In this document: positions 25,655-36,182 of the stretch, piece after piece | Layout: every line of letters starts with the position of its first letter | Numbering within the stretch: the first letter of the stretch is position 1 | Source of the DNA: JBNKVT01 sp050299335 | Lineage (GTDB): Bacteria > Pseudomonadota > Alphaproteobacteria > Rhodobacterales > Rhodobacteraceae | Assembly (NCBI GenBank): GCA_050299335.1 | Contig: JBNKVT010000021.1 | Coordinates: 186,001-250,000, forward strand | DNA: 64,000 nucleotides | Direction of reading: 5' to 3' | Program-made: the position numbers and the translations under genes | Notes under the pieces: generated by a model | Seen by the model: the letters and a program-made list of their open reading frames with translations, nothing else | What the model was told of the DNA's origin: nothing | Databases searched by the model: none

Positions 25655-28476
25655 CCCCCCAGCCCCGCGAGGATTTTCTCGGGCGTGATCGGCAGCGAGG
25701 TGTAGCGGACCCCGACCGCATCCCTCAGCGCGTTGGAAATCGCCGGGGCGATGGAGCACATGACCGCCTCGGCGATCCCGCGCCCGACCCGTTCCTCGCC
25801 CTCGGCCAGCCCCATATGCAGCAGTTCCTGCGCTCGGCCGCCGGGGCGATACTCGACCCCCAGCGGCACATCGCCATAGCGCGGCACATGGTAGCGGTTG
25901 AGGTTCCAGCGCCCGTCCGCCGGGCCTTCCATCCCGGGCGGCATGTCCTCCATCAGCGTATAGCCCAGCGCCATCGCCACCCCGCCCTGGGACTGGCCCG
26001 AGACCAGTGGCTCGACGTGCAATTTCCCGGCATTGAGCACCGACAGCACGTTCTCCACCCCGACGGCACCGGTCGCCCGGTCCACCGTCAACCCGATGAC
26101 ATTGACGCACGGCGCCCAGACGGTCCGCGACCAGCGACCGGCCTCCGGTGGTGGCGTCCGGGGGTCGTGGCGGGTCAGGAGCCGCGCCTCGTCGCCGCCG
26201 GGTCCATAGACCGCCACGCCGTCCAGTTGCAGCTCCTGCCGGCCCGCGCCAGGCATCTCGTAGCGGGCCGAGACCCAGGAGCCCTGGAAAAAGGCGTGCC
26301 CGATCACCCCTCGCGGGCGGTTCGAGCCGATGATCTCGCGCATCAGTGCCGCGCGCGGGATCGGGTCGCGGCTGCCGTCCCGCAGCGCCAGCGCGCCGTC
26401 GCGCCATTCGGTGGCGTCCCATGGCAATTCGGGTAGGTCCCAGATCGCCCGGGCGGCAGGGAGGAAGGTGATCGCGGCGAGGGCAAGGGCGGCCTGTTCG
26501 ACCACATGCACCTGATGAAGACCGGTCAGACAGGCCGAGGAAGAGCCGACGCTCTTTGCCGTCCATTTCGGCATCGACCAGTTGCCCTCTTCGCCATCCG
26601 GCAGATCGTCATTGGTGATCATCCCGGTCTGGCCGAACAGCAGGTAATCCCCCATCTCGACCGTCTCGGCATTGACGCCGAGGATCGGCCCGACCACCAC
26701 CCCCAGCGTCGTCGCCGAGCCGTTGCCCATGTCCACCGCGTCCGAGCGCACCGTCAGGCGGCCCTCCTCGTCCATCAGCACCGCCGCGATCACCCCGTCG
26801 CCGGAGGTGCCATAGGCCTGCAGCGACATGGCGAGCCCGGTGCCGTAGGTCAGGCCGCGGGCGGCATAAGCCTCCCTGAGCGCGGTACGGTCGGCCCAGA
26901 GCGGGTGTTCCGATGCCTTGAGCACCATCTCGTCGAGGCGGAGCACCTGATCGACGGGGCCTCCGACCACCGTCGTCATCCCCTCGCGCAGCAGATTGGC
27001 GCGCCGGAATTCCACCGGATTCCATCCTTGCGCCCGGGCGATATCGTCCACCGCCGTCTCGATGGCGAAGAACGCCTGCGGCCCACCGAAGCCGCGCTGC
27101 GAGCCGCCCGAGATATTCTGGGTATGGATCGCCTTCGCGGCGATATCGGCCATCGGGACGTCATAGGAGCCGCCGACGCACAGGGCGGCCAGCGAGGCGA
27201 CATAGGGGCTGAGATTCTTGCGCCCGCCGCCGTCGAAGACCATCTCGGTGCGGATGGCCTGCATCTTCATGTCCGGCGCCACGACCAGCTGGCCCTTCAG
27301 GGTCGCGGCATGGCGCTTGAGGCCGACGCGGAACTGCTCGAACCGGTCATATTCGAGCTTGACCGGGTTGTTGTTCGTGAAGGCGGAGGCAAGCGCCAGC
27401 ATCAGCGAGAAGGGCGACTTGTCCCGGCCCCCGAAACCGCCGCCCGGGAAGCAGGAGGTCAGGTGGACGGCCCTGAGCCCGTAGGGCGAGCCGGGATCGC
27501 CATACATGGACGAGATCCCCTCGACATCGCCGTCGGGCGATTGGGTGCCGAGCACGATGTTGAGGGTCCGTTTCGCCGCGTCGTGCCAGGCAATGCCGCT
27601 TTCGGGTTCCATGAACATCGGGTCCATGGCCTGCATGTTGCTGCGGAAATCCTGCACGATCAGCGACGGGTCCTCGGCGATATCGCGCTCGATCCGGGCG
27701 GCGTATTTCTCGGCCTCGGGCTTGTAGGTCTCGCTGGTCGACGTGGCGTAGGAGAAACCGTCCTCGGCGTATTTCACATACCAGGTCTCGGGCGTCAGCA
27801 CCTCGCCCTCGCGGGGGTTGGGACCGAGATAGGGCCCGTAGGTCTGGCTTTCGGCGTCCTTGAATTGCAGGGCGCGGCGGGCGGCGCGGTAGGCTGCCGC
27901 GCTGTCGAAGATCAGGAGTGCCACGGCCTGGCCGAGGAAATCCGGCTGATTGCCGCGCTGGACGACGAGGTCGAACAGCAGGCCGTCGGGGCGGTCGAAA
28001 TTGCCTTTCTGCTGCTCCTCCGCGTCGATGATGTCGTCGATCATCAGGTCGCGGTCGGGGTCCTGTTCGGGCTGGCGCTGCTCTTCGCGGAGCTGGTCGC
28101 CATAGACGATGCGGACGGGTGCGGCACCCTCGGGCAGCAGGCTCAGATCGAGGCCGGTGAAGGGCCGTGTGGTGGTGATGGCGCGCAGATACATCGCGTA
28201 CCACTGGCCATTGGGCCAGCCGTCCATGTCGCGGGCGTTGAAGTCGCGGGCGAAGATCTTGGCGCCGGTGACCTTGGCCAGCCCGTCGATGCGCTGCCGG
28301 GCGACGCCGGGAACGGGATTGAAACCGTGGACCGGGATGTCGAACCCGCCATCGGGTGCAGGCCCCTGCGCCAGCGCAGGCACGCCGGATATGGTCACCG
28401 CGACCAGTCCCGACGATGTCTCCAGAAACCGCCTGCGGGTGATCGCGCCGCGCCCCGCCCTCACATGTCCCGCCAT
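25651..28476 (-). CDS. Molybdenum hydroxylase large subunit, Tat-exported (IorB / aldehyde oxidoreductase type)
   Basis: The 941-residue protein opens with a twin-arginine signal (TRRRFLETSSGL, arginines at 14-16) ending near ALA-Q (residue 37). The mature part has xanthine dehydrogenase-family molybdopterin domains: the FPGGGFGGRDKS loop, the GSQRGFGGPQAFFAIE loop, and near the C-terminus a GIAEAVMCSIAPAI segment where the catalytic glutamate is expected. There is no FAD subunit gene, as in isoquinoline 1-oxidoreductase and membrane aldehyde dehydrogenases. The substrate is unknown, probably an aldehyde or N-heterocycle. The ATG at 28476 was chosen because it places the twin-arginine motif correctly; longer readings begin with TTG. 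It is first in a four-gene operon. Confidence 0.9.
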   Translation of the reverse strand: MAGHVRAGRGAITRRRFLETSSGLVAVTISGVPALAQGPAPDGGFDIPVHGFNPVPGVARQRIDGLAKVTGAKIFARDFNARDMDGWPNGQWYAMYLRAITTTRPFTGLDLSLLPEGAAPVRIVYGDQLREEQRQPEQDPDRDLMIDDIIDAEEQQKGNFDRPDGLLFDLVVQRGNQPDFLGQAVALLIFDSAAAYRAARRALQFKDAESQTYGPYLGPNPREGEVLTPETWYVKYAEDGFSYATSTSETYKPEAEKYAARIERDIAEDPSLIVQDFRSNMQAMDPMFMEPESGIAWHDAAKRTLNIVLGTQSPDGDVEGISSMYGDPGSPYGLRAVHLTSCFPGGGFGGRDKSPFSLMLALASAFTNNNPVKLEYDRFEQFRVGLKRHAATLKGQLVVAPDMKMQAIRTEMVFDGGGRKNLSPYVASLAALCVGGSYDVPMADIAAKAIHTQNISGGSQRGFGGPQAFFAIETAVDDIARAQGWNPVEFRRANLLREGMTTVVGGPVDQVLRLDEMVLKASEHPLWADRTALREAYAARGLTYGTGLAMSLQAYGTSGDGVIAAVLMDEEGRLTVRSDAVDMGNGSATTLGVVVGPILGVNAETVEMGDYLLFGQTGMITNDDLPDGEEGNWSMPKWTAKSVGSSSACLTGLHQVHVVEQAALALAAITFLPAARAIWDLPELPWDATEWRDGALALRDGSRDPIPRAALMREIIGSNRPRGVIGHAFFQGSWVSARYEMPGAGRQELQLDGVAVYGPGGDEARLLTRHDPRTPPPEAGRWSRTVWAPCVNVIGLTVDRATGAVGVENVLSVLNAGKLHVEPLVSGQSQGGVAMALGYTLMEDMPPGMEGPADGRWNLNRYHVPRYGDVPLGVEYRPGGRAQELLHMGLAEGEERVGRGIAEAVMCSIAPAISNALRDAVGVRYTSLPITPEKILAGLGG

Positions 28477-28533
28477 CCGATCCCCGGCCCTTTTGCGCCT
28501 CGCGGCCCTCAAGGGCCGGTTCGAGAAGGGTTA

Positions 28534-28539
28534 ACTATA
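28534..28539 (-). promoter_or_regulatory. Candidate -10 box of the molybdo-oxidoreductase operon
   Basis: TATAGT on the minus strand lies 58 bases before the large-subunit ATG, in the only stretch between the folD-side hairpin and the operon. No good -35 is visible at 17 bases, which would suit an activator-dependent promoter, for example one served by the operon's own Crp/Fnr protein. The Crp/Fnr link is an inference. Confidence 0.35.
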
Positions 28540-28555
28540 GGTTGAGTCCGGAAGG

Positions 28556-28579
28556 CCAGTGTCGCCGAGGCGACACTGG
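28556..28579. terminator. Perfect hairpin between folD and the redox operon
   Basis: CCAGTGTCGCC and GGCGACACTGG form perfect 11-bp arms with loop GA, 23 bases past the folD stop. It probably ends the folD transcript on the minus strand, though no T-run follows. Confidence 0.5.
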
Positions 28580-28601
28580 AATTGCCGATCCGGGACCGGG
28601 A

Positions 28602-29498
28602 TCAGACGCCGAAGCCCGCGGGCTCGGGCAGGTCCCGGGCGCGGCAGAAGGCGGTCAGGGTGTTGGCCAGAAGGCAGGCGATGGTCATGGGGCCGACGCC
28701 GCCGGGCACAGGGGTAATCGCAGCGGCGGTCTGCGAGGCGGAGGCGAAATCGACATCCCCGATCAGCCGGTCCTTGCCGGTCTCGGGGTTCGGGGTGCGG
28801 TTGATACCGACATCGATCACGGTGGCGCCCGGTTTGATCCAGTCTCCCTTGACCATCTCGGGCCGCCCCACCGCCGCCACAACGATATCTGCTCGCCGCA
28901 CCACGTCGGCAAGGTCACGGGTCCGCGAATGCGCCACGGTCACCGTGCAGTTTTCGCGCAACAGCAGCTGCGCCATCGGCTTGCCGACAAGGTTCGAGCG
29001 CCCGACGATCACCGCCTCCAGCCCCGACATGTCGCCCAGACGGTCGCGCAGCAACATCAGGCAGCCGAGCGGCGTGCACGAGACCATGGTCTTTTGCCCG
29101 GTGGCCAGTAGCCCGGCATTGAGGATGTGGAGGCCATCGACATCCTTGGCCGGATCGATACGGGCGACGATGCGGGTTTCGCTTAAGGGATCGGGGACCG
29201 GGAACTGGCAGAGGATGCCGTGGACCGCCGGATCGGCGTTCAGCCGGTCGATAAGGGCGAAAAGTTCGGCCTCGGTGGTCCCGGCGGGCAGCTTGTGCTC
29301 GAAGGACGCCATCCCGGCCTCGACGGTGCGCCTGCCCTTGTTGCGGACATAGACCTCGCTCGCCGGGTCCTCGCCGACGATGATGACGGCGAGGCCGGGG
29401 ACCTCGCCGGTCTCGGCCTTGAGGCGGGCGACCTCGGCGGCGATGCGGGTCTGAAGATCGGCGGCGAAGGCCTTGCCGTCAATTATGTCTGCGCTCAT
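28602..29498 (-). CDS. folD: Bifunctional methylene-THF dehydrogenase / methenyl-THF cyclohydrolase
   Basis: FolD interconverts methylene-, methenyl- and 10-formyl-tetrahydrofolate. The 298-residue protein has the catalytic YVRNK (Tyr50, Lys54), GILCQFPVP, KDVDGLH and the Rossmann segment AVIVGRSNLVGKPMAQLL, ending with TPVPGGVGPMTIACLL. All the expected catalytic positions (Tyr, Lys, Gln, Asp) are present. It lies downstream of fhs on the same strand, so the two C1 enzymes likely work together, but 278 bases with two GC-rich repeats separate them. Confidence 0.96.
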   Translation of the reverse strand: MSADIIDGKAFAADLQTRIAAEVARLKAETGEVPGLAVIIVGEDPASEVYVRNKGRRTVEAGMASFEHKLPAGTTEAELFALIDRLNADPAVHGILCQFPVPDPLSETRIVARIDPAKDVDGLHILNAGLLATGQKTMVSCTPLGCLMLLRDRLGDMSGLEAVIVGRSNLVGKPMAQLLLRENCTVTVAHSRTRDLADVVRRADIVVAAVGRPEMVKGDWIKPGATVIDVGINRTPNPETGKDRLIGDVDFASASQTAAAITPVPGGVGPMTIACLLANTLTAFCRARDLPEPAGFGV

Positions 29499-29631
29499 GG
29501 CTTTGCCTCGTTCGTTTGGACCATTTGGGCCATTGCTTGCGTTTGGGCGAATGTAAAAGGCGATCCCCGGCCGAAAGTCAAAACCTGCCTCGTTTCAGCG
29601 CAACGTCTCAACATGTCCGGTCCGGAGCCAA

Positions 29632-29667
29632 ACCTCCCCCCAACCCCCCTCCCGGAGGGAGGGGGGC
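29632..29667. repeat. GC-rich REP-like palindrome, copy 3
   Basis: CCCCCCTCCC-GGA-GGGAGGGGGG-type inverted repeat in the folD-fhs gap. It is close to copy 4 at 29690 and related to copies at 9914 and 23427. Confidence 0.55.
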
Positions 29668-29689
29668 AGCCCGGCCCGGCCATTGGGTG

Positions 29690-29725
29690 CCCCCCTCTCC
29701 CTTTGGGAGAGGGGTCGGGGGAGAG
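29690..29725. repeat. GC-rich REP-like palindrome, copy 4
   Basis: CCCCTCTCCC-TTT-GGGAGAGGGG forms perfect 10-bp arms, followed by TCGGGGGAGAGG. It is the cleanest member of the set and probably near the consensus. Confidence 0.6.
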
Positions 29726-29776
29726 GTGATTTCGTGGGGCATGGCTGGCGGTGAAACCGGACAATTCTCGACACCC

Positions 29777-31453
29777 TCAGAACAGTCCTTCGATCTGCCC
29801 CACTTCGTTGAGGCGGATCGCCTCGGCAGACGGCACCTTCGGCAGGCCGGGCATGGTCATGATCTCGCCGCAGATGGCGACGATGAACCCGGCCCCCGCC
29901 GCCAACCGGACCTCGCGAACCGGGACTGAGTGGCCGGTGGGGGCACCGAGGAGTTTCGGATCGGTGGAGAAACTGTACTGGGTCTTGGCAATACAGACCG
30001 GCAGGTGGCCATAGCCGGCCTCTTCCCAGGTTTTCAGCTGGGTGCGGATCTTCATGTCGGCCAGCACCTCGTCGGCGCGGTAGATCTTGGTCGCAATGGC
30101 TTCGATCTTCTGGAACAGGCCGAGATCGTCCTCATAGATCGGCTTGAACTGCGCGACCCCGCTATCGGCAATCTCGGCAACCCGGGCGGCCATCTCGGTG
30201 ATGCCGGCGGAGCCTTTGGCCCAATGTTTGCAGACGAAGGCCTCGGCACCGAGGCTCTGGCAATACGCGCGGATCGCCTCCACCTCGGCATCGGTATCGG
30301 TGACGAAATGGTTGATGCCGACGACGACCGGGACACCGAACGCGCCCATATTGGCGATATGGCGGCCGAGATTGGCGCAGCCCTTTTTCACCGCCTCGGC
30401 ATCCTCGCGGTCGAGATCGGCGCGGGCGACGCCGCCGTTCATCTTCAGGGCGCGGACGGTGGCGACGATGACGGCGGCATCGGGGGCGATCCCGGCCTTG
30501 CGGCACTTGATGTCCATGAACTTTTCCGCCCCCAGATCAGCCCCGAAGCCGGCTTCGGTGACCACGTAATCGGCCAGCTTCAGCGCCAGTCTGGTGGCGA
30601 CGACCGAGTTGCAGCCATGGGCGATATTGGCGAAGGGGCCGCCATGGACGAAGACGGGGTTGTTTTCCAGCGTCTGCACCAGATTGGGCTGGATCGCCTG
30701 CTGCAGGAGCACCGCCATGGCGCCGTCGGCCTTGATGTCGCGGGCGAAGACCGGCGTGCGGTCGCGGCGGTAGGCGACGATGATGCCGCCGAGGCGCTGC
30801 CGGAGATCCTCGAGATCGGTGGCGAGGCAGAGGATCGCCATGACCTCGGAGGCCACCGTGATGTCGAACCCGGCCTCGCGGGGAAAACCGTTGGAGACAC
30901 CGCCGAGCGAGGCGACGATCTCGCGCAAGGCCCGGTCGTTCATGTCCATGACCCGCCGCCAGGTGACCCGGCGGGTGTCGATTTCCAGCTCGTTGCCCCA
31001 GTAGATGTGGTTGTCGACCATGGCGGCGAGGAGGTTATGCGCCGAGGTGATGGCATGGAAATCGCCGGTGAAATGCAGGTTCATCTCCTCCATCGGGACG
31101 ACCTGGGCCATGCCGCCGCCCGCAGCCCCGCCCTTCATGCCGAAACAGGGACCGAGCGAGGGTTCGCGGACGCAGACAATCGCCTTCCGGCCGATGGCGT
31201 TCAGGCCGTCGCCGAGGCCGACGGTGGTGGTGGTCTTGCCCTCGCCTGCCGGGGTCGGGTTGATGGCCGTCACGAGAATCAGCTTGCCGTCGGGGCGGGA
31301 CGCCTGCGCCTTGATGAAATCCTCCGAGACCTTGGCCTTGTCGTGGCCGAAAGGGAGCAGGCTTTCTGGCGGAATGCCGAGCCTGCCGCCGATCTCGTTG
31401 ATATGCAGCTTGTCCGCCTCGCGGGCGATCTCGATATCGGATTTGTAGGCCAT
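29777..31453 (-). CDS. fhs: Formate-tetrahydrofolate ligase
   Basis: Fhs uses ATP to attach formate to tetrahydrofolate, giving 10-formyl-THF. The 558-residue protein fits the family length and contains the P-loop PTPAGEGKTTTT (66-77), REPSLGPCFGMKGGAAGGG, the HFTGDFHAITSAHNLL stretch and FVHGGPFANIAHGCNS. AGGGGAGAG precedes the ATG at 31453. It is upstream of folD. The 507-base region before it is rich in hairpins. Confidence 0.97.
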   Translation of the reverse strand: MAYKSDIEIAREADKLHINEIGGRLGIPPESLLPFGHDKAKVSEDFIKAQASRPDGKLILVTAINPTPAGEGKTTTTVGLGDGLNAIGRKAIVCVREPSLGPCFGMKGGAAGGGMAQVVPMEEMNLHFTGDFHAITSAHNLLAAMVDNHIYWGNELEIDTRRVTWRRVMDMNDRALREIVASLGGVSNGFPREAGFDITVASEVMAILCLATDLEDLRQRLGGIIVAYRRDRTPVFARDIKADGAMAVLLQQAIQPNLVQTLENNPVFVHGGPFANIAHGCNSVVATRLALKLADYVVTEAGFGADLGAEKFMDIKCRKAGIAPDAAVIVATVRALKMNGGVARADLDREDAEAVKKGCANLGRHIANMGAFGVPVVVGINHFVTDTDAEVEAIRAYCQSLGAEAFVCKHWAKGSAGITEMAARVAEIADSGVAQFKPIYEDDLGLFQKIEAIATKIYRADEVLADMKIRTQLKTWEEAGYGHLPVCIAKTQYSFSTDPKLLGAPTGHSVPVREVRLAAGAGFIVAICGEIMTMPGLPKVPSAEAIRLNEVGQIEGLF

Positions 31454-31538
31454 TCAGCTCTCCCCTGGATTCCGGTTTCGGAGGCCGTATAGTCCGATAT
31501 GGTGGCTGTATACAGTACTTTCGGTTTAGAGAAAAACC

Positions 31539-31563
31539 GGATCAGATTGCAACAATCTGATCC
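31539..31563. repeat. Perfect 11-bp hairpin upstream of fhs
   Basis: GGATCAGATTG-CAA-CAATCTGATCC, perfect arms with a 3-base loop, 86-110 bases before the fhs start. Confidence 0.6.
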
Positions 31564-31587
31564 CAGGATTTTGCTCAAGCCTATGAA

Positions 31588-31642
31588 TCTGGACCAAATT
31601 TTTTCTTCAGACTGCTTCAGTCTGAAAGGATCTTGGTCCAGA
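31588..31642. repeat. Nested inverted repeats
   Basis: Outer arms TCTGGACCAA (31588-31597) and TTGGTCCAGA (31633-31642) enclose an inner hairpin TTCAGACTG-CTT-CAGTCTGAA (31606-31626). Both are perfect. Confidence 0.6.
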
Positions 31643-31830
31643 GATGCGTCCGGGGTTCGCAGCGGAAGGGCGAAGCAGGTTTCGCATCGGAAAACTCCTC
31701 CCTTCGGCGCCACCGTTTGGACCGTCAGGCCGGATCGGGTTTGACCCGCGGGGCTGGTGAATTCGGTTGCCTGAAGGCGTTTCTTCCGTGCCGCCGGTTG
31801 AATAGCGATACCGCCGCTTGCAGCGATGTA

Positions 31831-31853
31831 CCGCTTTCTTTCGAAGAAAGCGG
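31831..31853. repeat. Perfect 10-bp hairpin
   Basis: CCGCTTTCTT-TCG-AAGAAAGCGG, separated by only one base from another perfect 10-bp hairpin with the same 3-base loop size. Confidence 0.6.
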
Positions 31854-31854
31854 G

Positions 31855-31877
31855 CCGAAATCTTCGAAAGATTTCGG
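31855..31877. repeat. Perfect 10-bp hairpin
   Basis: CCGAAATCTT-CGA-AAGATTTCGG. Together with the preceding hairpin it forms a double stem between ftsH and fhs. Confidence 0.6.
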
Positions 31878-31960
31878 TGCTTGCAGTTGCGAGCGATGCG
31901 CCCCGTCCTGGCGCGAATTGGTCCCTCGCGCACAAGGGGCGAAATTCACCACCACCGGCG

Positions 31961-33892
<1,932 letters not shown>

Positions 33893-33972
33893 GGGCGGCT
33901 TCAAACTCCATTGCGGCGGGCACTGCGGGTCCCGCGCGGTTCAAAGCTAACATAAGCCCTGTTACCAAGGTT

Positions 33973-35274
33973 TCAACGGCGAATGATACGCGAAAAATAT
34001 GTCGAAATACCGTTTCGGAGATTCGCGCGGCAGGACGGGTCGGGGGCGAGAAAGGGGCTGGCGACAGGTTCTCCGTCTCGCCAGAAGGCCGGCGTCGACA
34101 AGAGCGCCTCGCGGGGCTTGGAAGACTTCTCGCCCGGCGGCCAGTGCGCCAGGCCTTCCTCGCCCAGGGCCCGGACCGTGACACCTTCGGGACCGTGCGT
34201 TTCCCAGCGCCCGTCCCAGAGCGTTCCGGCGGGCATCGCGGGGTCGGTCCGGGCCGGTTCGCGGAAGACCTGCAGATGTCCGCCCTTGGTCCGGATGAGA
34301 CAGCCTCCCAGGGTGCCCTGCCCCTGTTCCAGGATCGCTGAGAGCGGCGCAAGCCTGGGGCGGTAATCGGCCCCGCTCACCCAAGCCATGGAATGCGCCA
34401 GAAGCCGCAGCGCAACCTCCTCCGGCGCGGCGGCGAGACCGGCCTGGTGCAGGGCAACATAGCCTAGATCCGAAGGCTCGGCGACCTCGCGGGCCAGCGT
34501 CAGTGTCTCGGCTTCGAGCGCCTGGCGGGCGCGGCCCATTGCCGCGGCGGTGTCGGCCAGCCGCTCGACCGTGAGACCGGCTTCGGCCAGCGCCGGCAGG
34601 AGATTGCGCATCCGCACCCGCTCGAACCGCGCGTCGGTATTGCCCGGATCGTCCAGCCAGGCGACCTCCCTTGCCACCAGCCAGTGCCGCAATGCCTCGC
34701 GGCGCAGCCCGAGAAGCGGGCGGATCCAGACGATATCCTCCACGATACTGCTCGGCGCCATCCCCGACAGCCCGTCGACGCCCGAGCCGCGCACCAGCCG
34801 CATCAGCACCGTCTCGGCCTGATCGTCCGCCGTATGTCCAAGGGCGACGATCCCGATCCCCCGCGCCTTCGCCCAGCCGGCCAGCAGCCGCTGCCGGGCC
34901 CGCCGCGCCGCATCCTGGAGATTGCCCTCGCCGTCCCAGCCCTCCCAGCGCAAAATCTCGTGATCGAGGCCGAGCGACGCGCATTGCGCGCCCACCCAGG
35001 CTGCCTCGTCCGCACTTTCGGGCCGCAGATTATGATCGACGCTGGCCACCTGGGGCCGGAAACCGGCCTGGCACAGCAGATGCAGCAGCGCCATCGAATC
35101 ACCGCCGCCCGAAACGGCGACGCCGATCTTCAGATCCTGGAGCGAAAAGGCGGCCCGGACCGCCGCCCGACCGGTACCAACGCCACGCCGCGCGCCCCGT
35201 CCGGCGCGCGCCACAAGGTCATCGACGATCGCGGCAAGCGCCTGCTCGAAACCGGCGCCGATCTCATCGGTCAA
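33973..35274 (-). CDS. tilS: tRNA(Ile)-lysidine synthetase
   Basis: TilS converts C34 of tRNA-Ile (anticodon CAU) to lysidine, so that it reads AUA. The 433-residue protein has the PP-loop SGGGDS (55-60), the VDHNLRPESADEA stretch, GHTADDQAETVLMRLVRG and a C-terminal substrate-binding part. An N-terminal extension of about 45 residues precedes the PP-loop. It overlaps cpoB by four bases and is followed by ftsH. Confidence 0.93.
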   Translation of the reverse strand: MTDEIGAGFEQALAAIVDDLVARAGRGARRGVGTGRAAVRAAFSLQDLKIGVAVSGGGDSMALLHLLCQAGFRPQVASVDHNLRPESADEAAWVGAQCASLGLDHEILRWEGWDGEGNLQDAARRARQRLLAGWAKARGIGIVALGHTADDQAETVLMRLVRGSGVDGLSGMAPSSIVEDIVWIRPLLGLRREALRHWLVAREVAWLDDPGNTDARFERVRMRNLLPALAEAGLTVERLADTAAAMGRARQALEAETLTLAREVAEPSDLGYVALHQAGLAAAPEEVALRLLAHSMAWVSGADYRPRLAPLSAILEQGQGTLGGCLIRTKGGHLQVFREPARTDPAMPAGTLWDGRWETHGPEGVTVRALGEEGLAHWPPGEKSSKPREALLSTPAFWRDGEPVASPFLAPDPSCRANLRNGISTYFSRIIRR

Positions 35275-36143
35275 GAACAGGCCAGTCCGCCACGCTCGGA
35301 CTGCACCTTCTGCGCCAGTTCCGGCGCCAGTGCGGGGAAGCGGCGCGGCACTTCGGCCAGGGTCTGGCAGGCGGCCTCGGTCTGGCCGAGCTTGCCGAGG
35401 CTGAGCCCGAGCATATAAAGCGATTCCGCCGCCCGGTCGCCATCCGGCGCGCCGGAGAAATTGTCCAGATAGACCCGCGCCGCATCGTTCCAGAGGCCTT
35501 GCGCCGCCAGCGCTTCGCCACGCAGGAACCCGGCCTGACTAGTCAGCGGACCGCCGGGATAGGTCAGCATGAAATCGGCGAATTTCTGGGCGGCGGCGGC
35601 GTAATCCCCACCGTCGAGAGCCGCCCTTGCCTCATCGAATGCCACCTGCTCGCTGATCGCCACCTGCGGCGCATCGGTCGCGGCACCGCCGGTCACCGGC
35701 GCCTCGACGACCGGAGCGGGGCCTGTTCCCGACCCCGATCCGGTTCCAGCGCCACCGCCAAGGGGCGGGATTTCACTCCATTCGGCAATGTCGCCGCCCT
35801 CCAGTTCGGTGAAGCGGAACCGCAGGTCGTTGATCTCGCGGGTGGCGTCCTCGGCGATGCGGGCGGTGCGCAGTTCCAGGTCTTCCAGCTCGCCGGTCAG
35901 ACGGCGCATTTCCTCTTCCATGACGGCGAGCTGCTGCAGCGCCGGCCCGGGGTTCTCGACCCCGGTCACTGCGGGATCATTGGCCTGCAACTGCGTCTTC
36001 AGCCCGTTGATCCGGCCCATCAGCCGCTCGATCCCGGTGCGGATCTCGCCCAGATCGTCCTGGGCGGCGGCGGGCAGCGACAAGGCGGTCAGCCCGGTCG
36101 CCAACCCGGCGAAAAGCACAGCCGTCACGCGGAGAATGCGCAT
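35271..36143 (-). CDS. cpoB: Tol-Pal system protein CpoB (YbgF)
   Basis: CpoB coordinates peptidoglycan synthesis with Tol-Pal-driven outer-membrane constriction at division. The 290-residue protein has a signal peptide ending AAAQ (about residue 28), an N-terminal coiled coil with many Glu, Leu and Arg (about 30-115), a Gly/Pro linker (about 125-150) and C-terminal TPR repeats (FDEARAALDGGDYAAAAQKFADFM, then the next unit GFLRGEALAAQGLWNDAARVYLD). It is the last Tol-Pal gene and overlaps tilS by four bases. Confidence 0.92.
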   Translation of the reverse strand: MRILRVTAVLFAGLATGLTALSLPAAAQDDLGEIRTGIERLMGRINGLKTQLQANDPAVTGVENPGPALQQLAVMEEEMRRLTGELEDLELRTARIAEDATREINDLRFRFTELEGGDIAEWSEIPPLGGGAGTGSGSGTGPAPVVEAPVTGGAATDAPQVAISEQVAFDEARAALDGGDYAAAAQKFADFMLTYPGGPLTSQAGFLRGEALAAQGLWNDAARVYLDNFSGAPDGDRAAESLYMLGLSLGKLGQTEAACQTLAEVPRRFPALAPELAQKVQSERGGLACS

Positions 36144-36182
36144 TCTTCCCTCTCCCTCGAAGGCCCCTGTTAGGCCTTCAAT

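Larger units (their letters stand above)
31454..31960. other. Long intergenic region with several perfect hairpins
   Basis: No gene is visible between ftsH and fhs (both minus strand). The 507 bases contain at least four long inverted repeats, listed separately at 31539-31563, 31588-31642, 31831-31853 and 31855-31877, plus a direct repeat of GCTTGCAG near 31815 and 31880. The fhs promoter and the ftsH transcript end must both lie here. The combination looks like an assembly of intergenic repeats rather than a known riboswitch. Confidence 0.55.

Noticed and set aside
26506..28545. Long plus-strand open frame opposite the molybdenum hydroxylase gene
   Set aside because: Antisense artefact; His/Arg/Gly-rich with no known domain.
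31454..31960. Riboswitch upstream of fhs
   Set aside because: Hairpins are many, but none shows a recognisable tetrahydrofolate or other riboswitch core, so only structure is reported.
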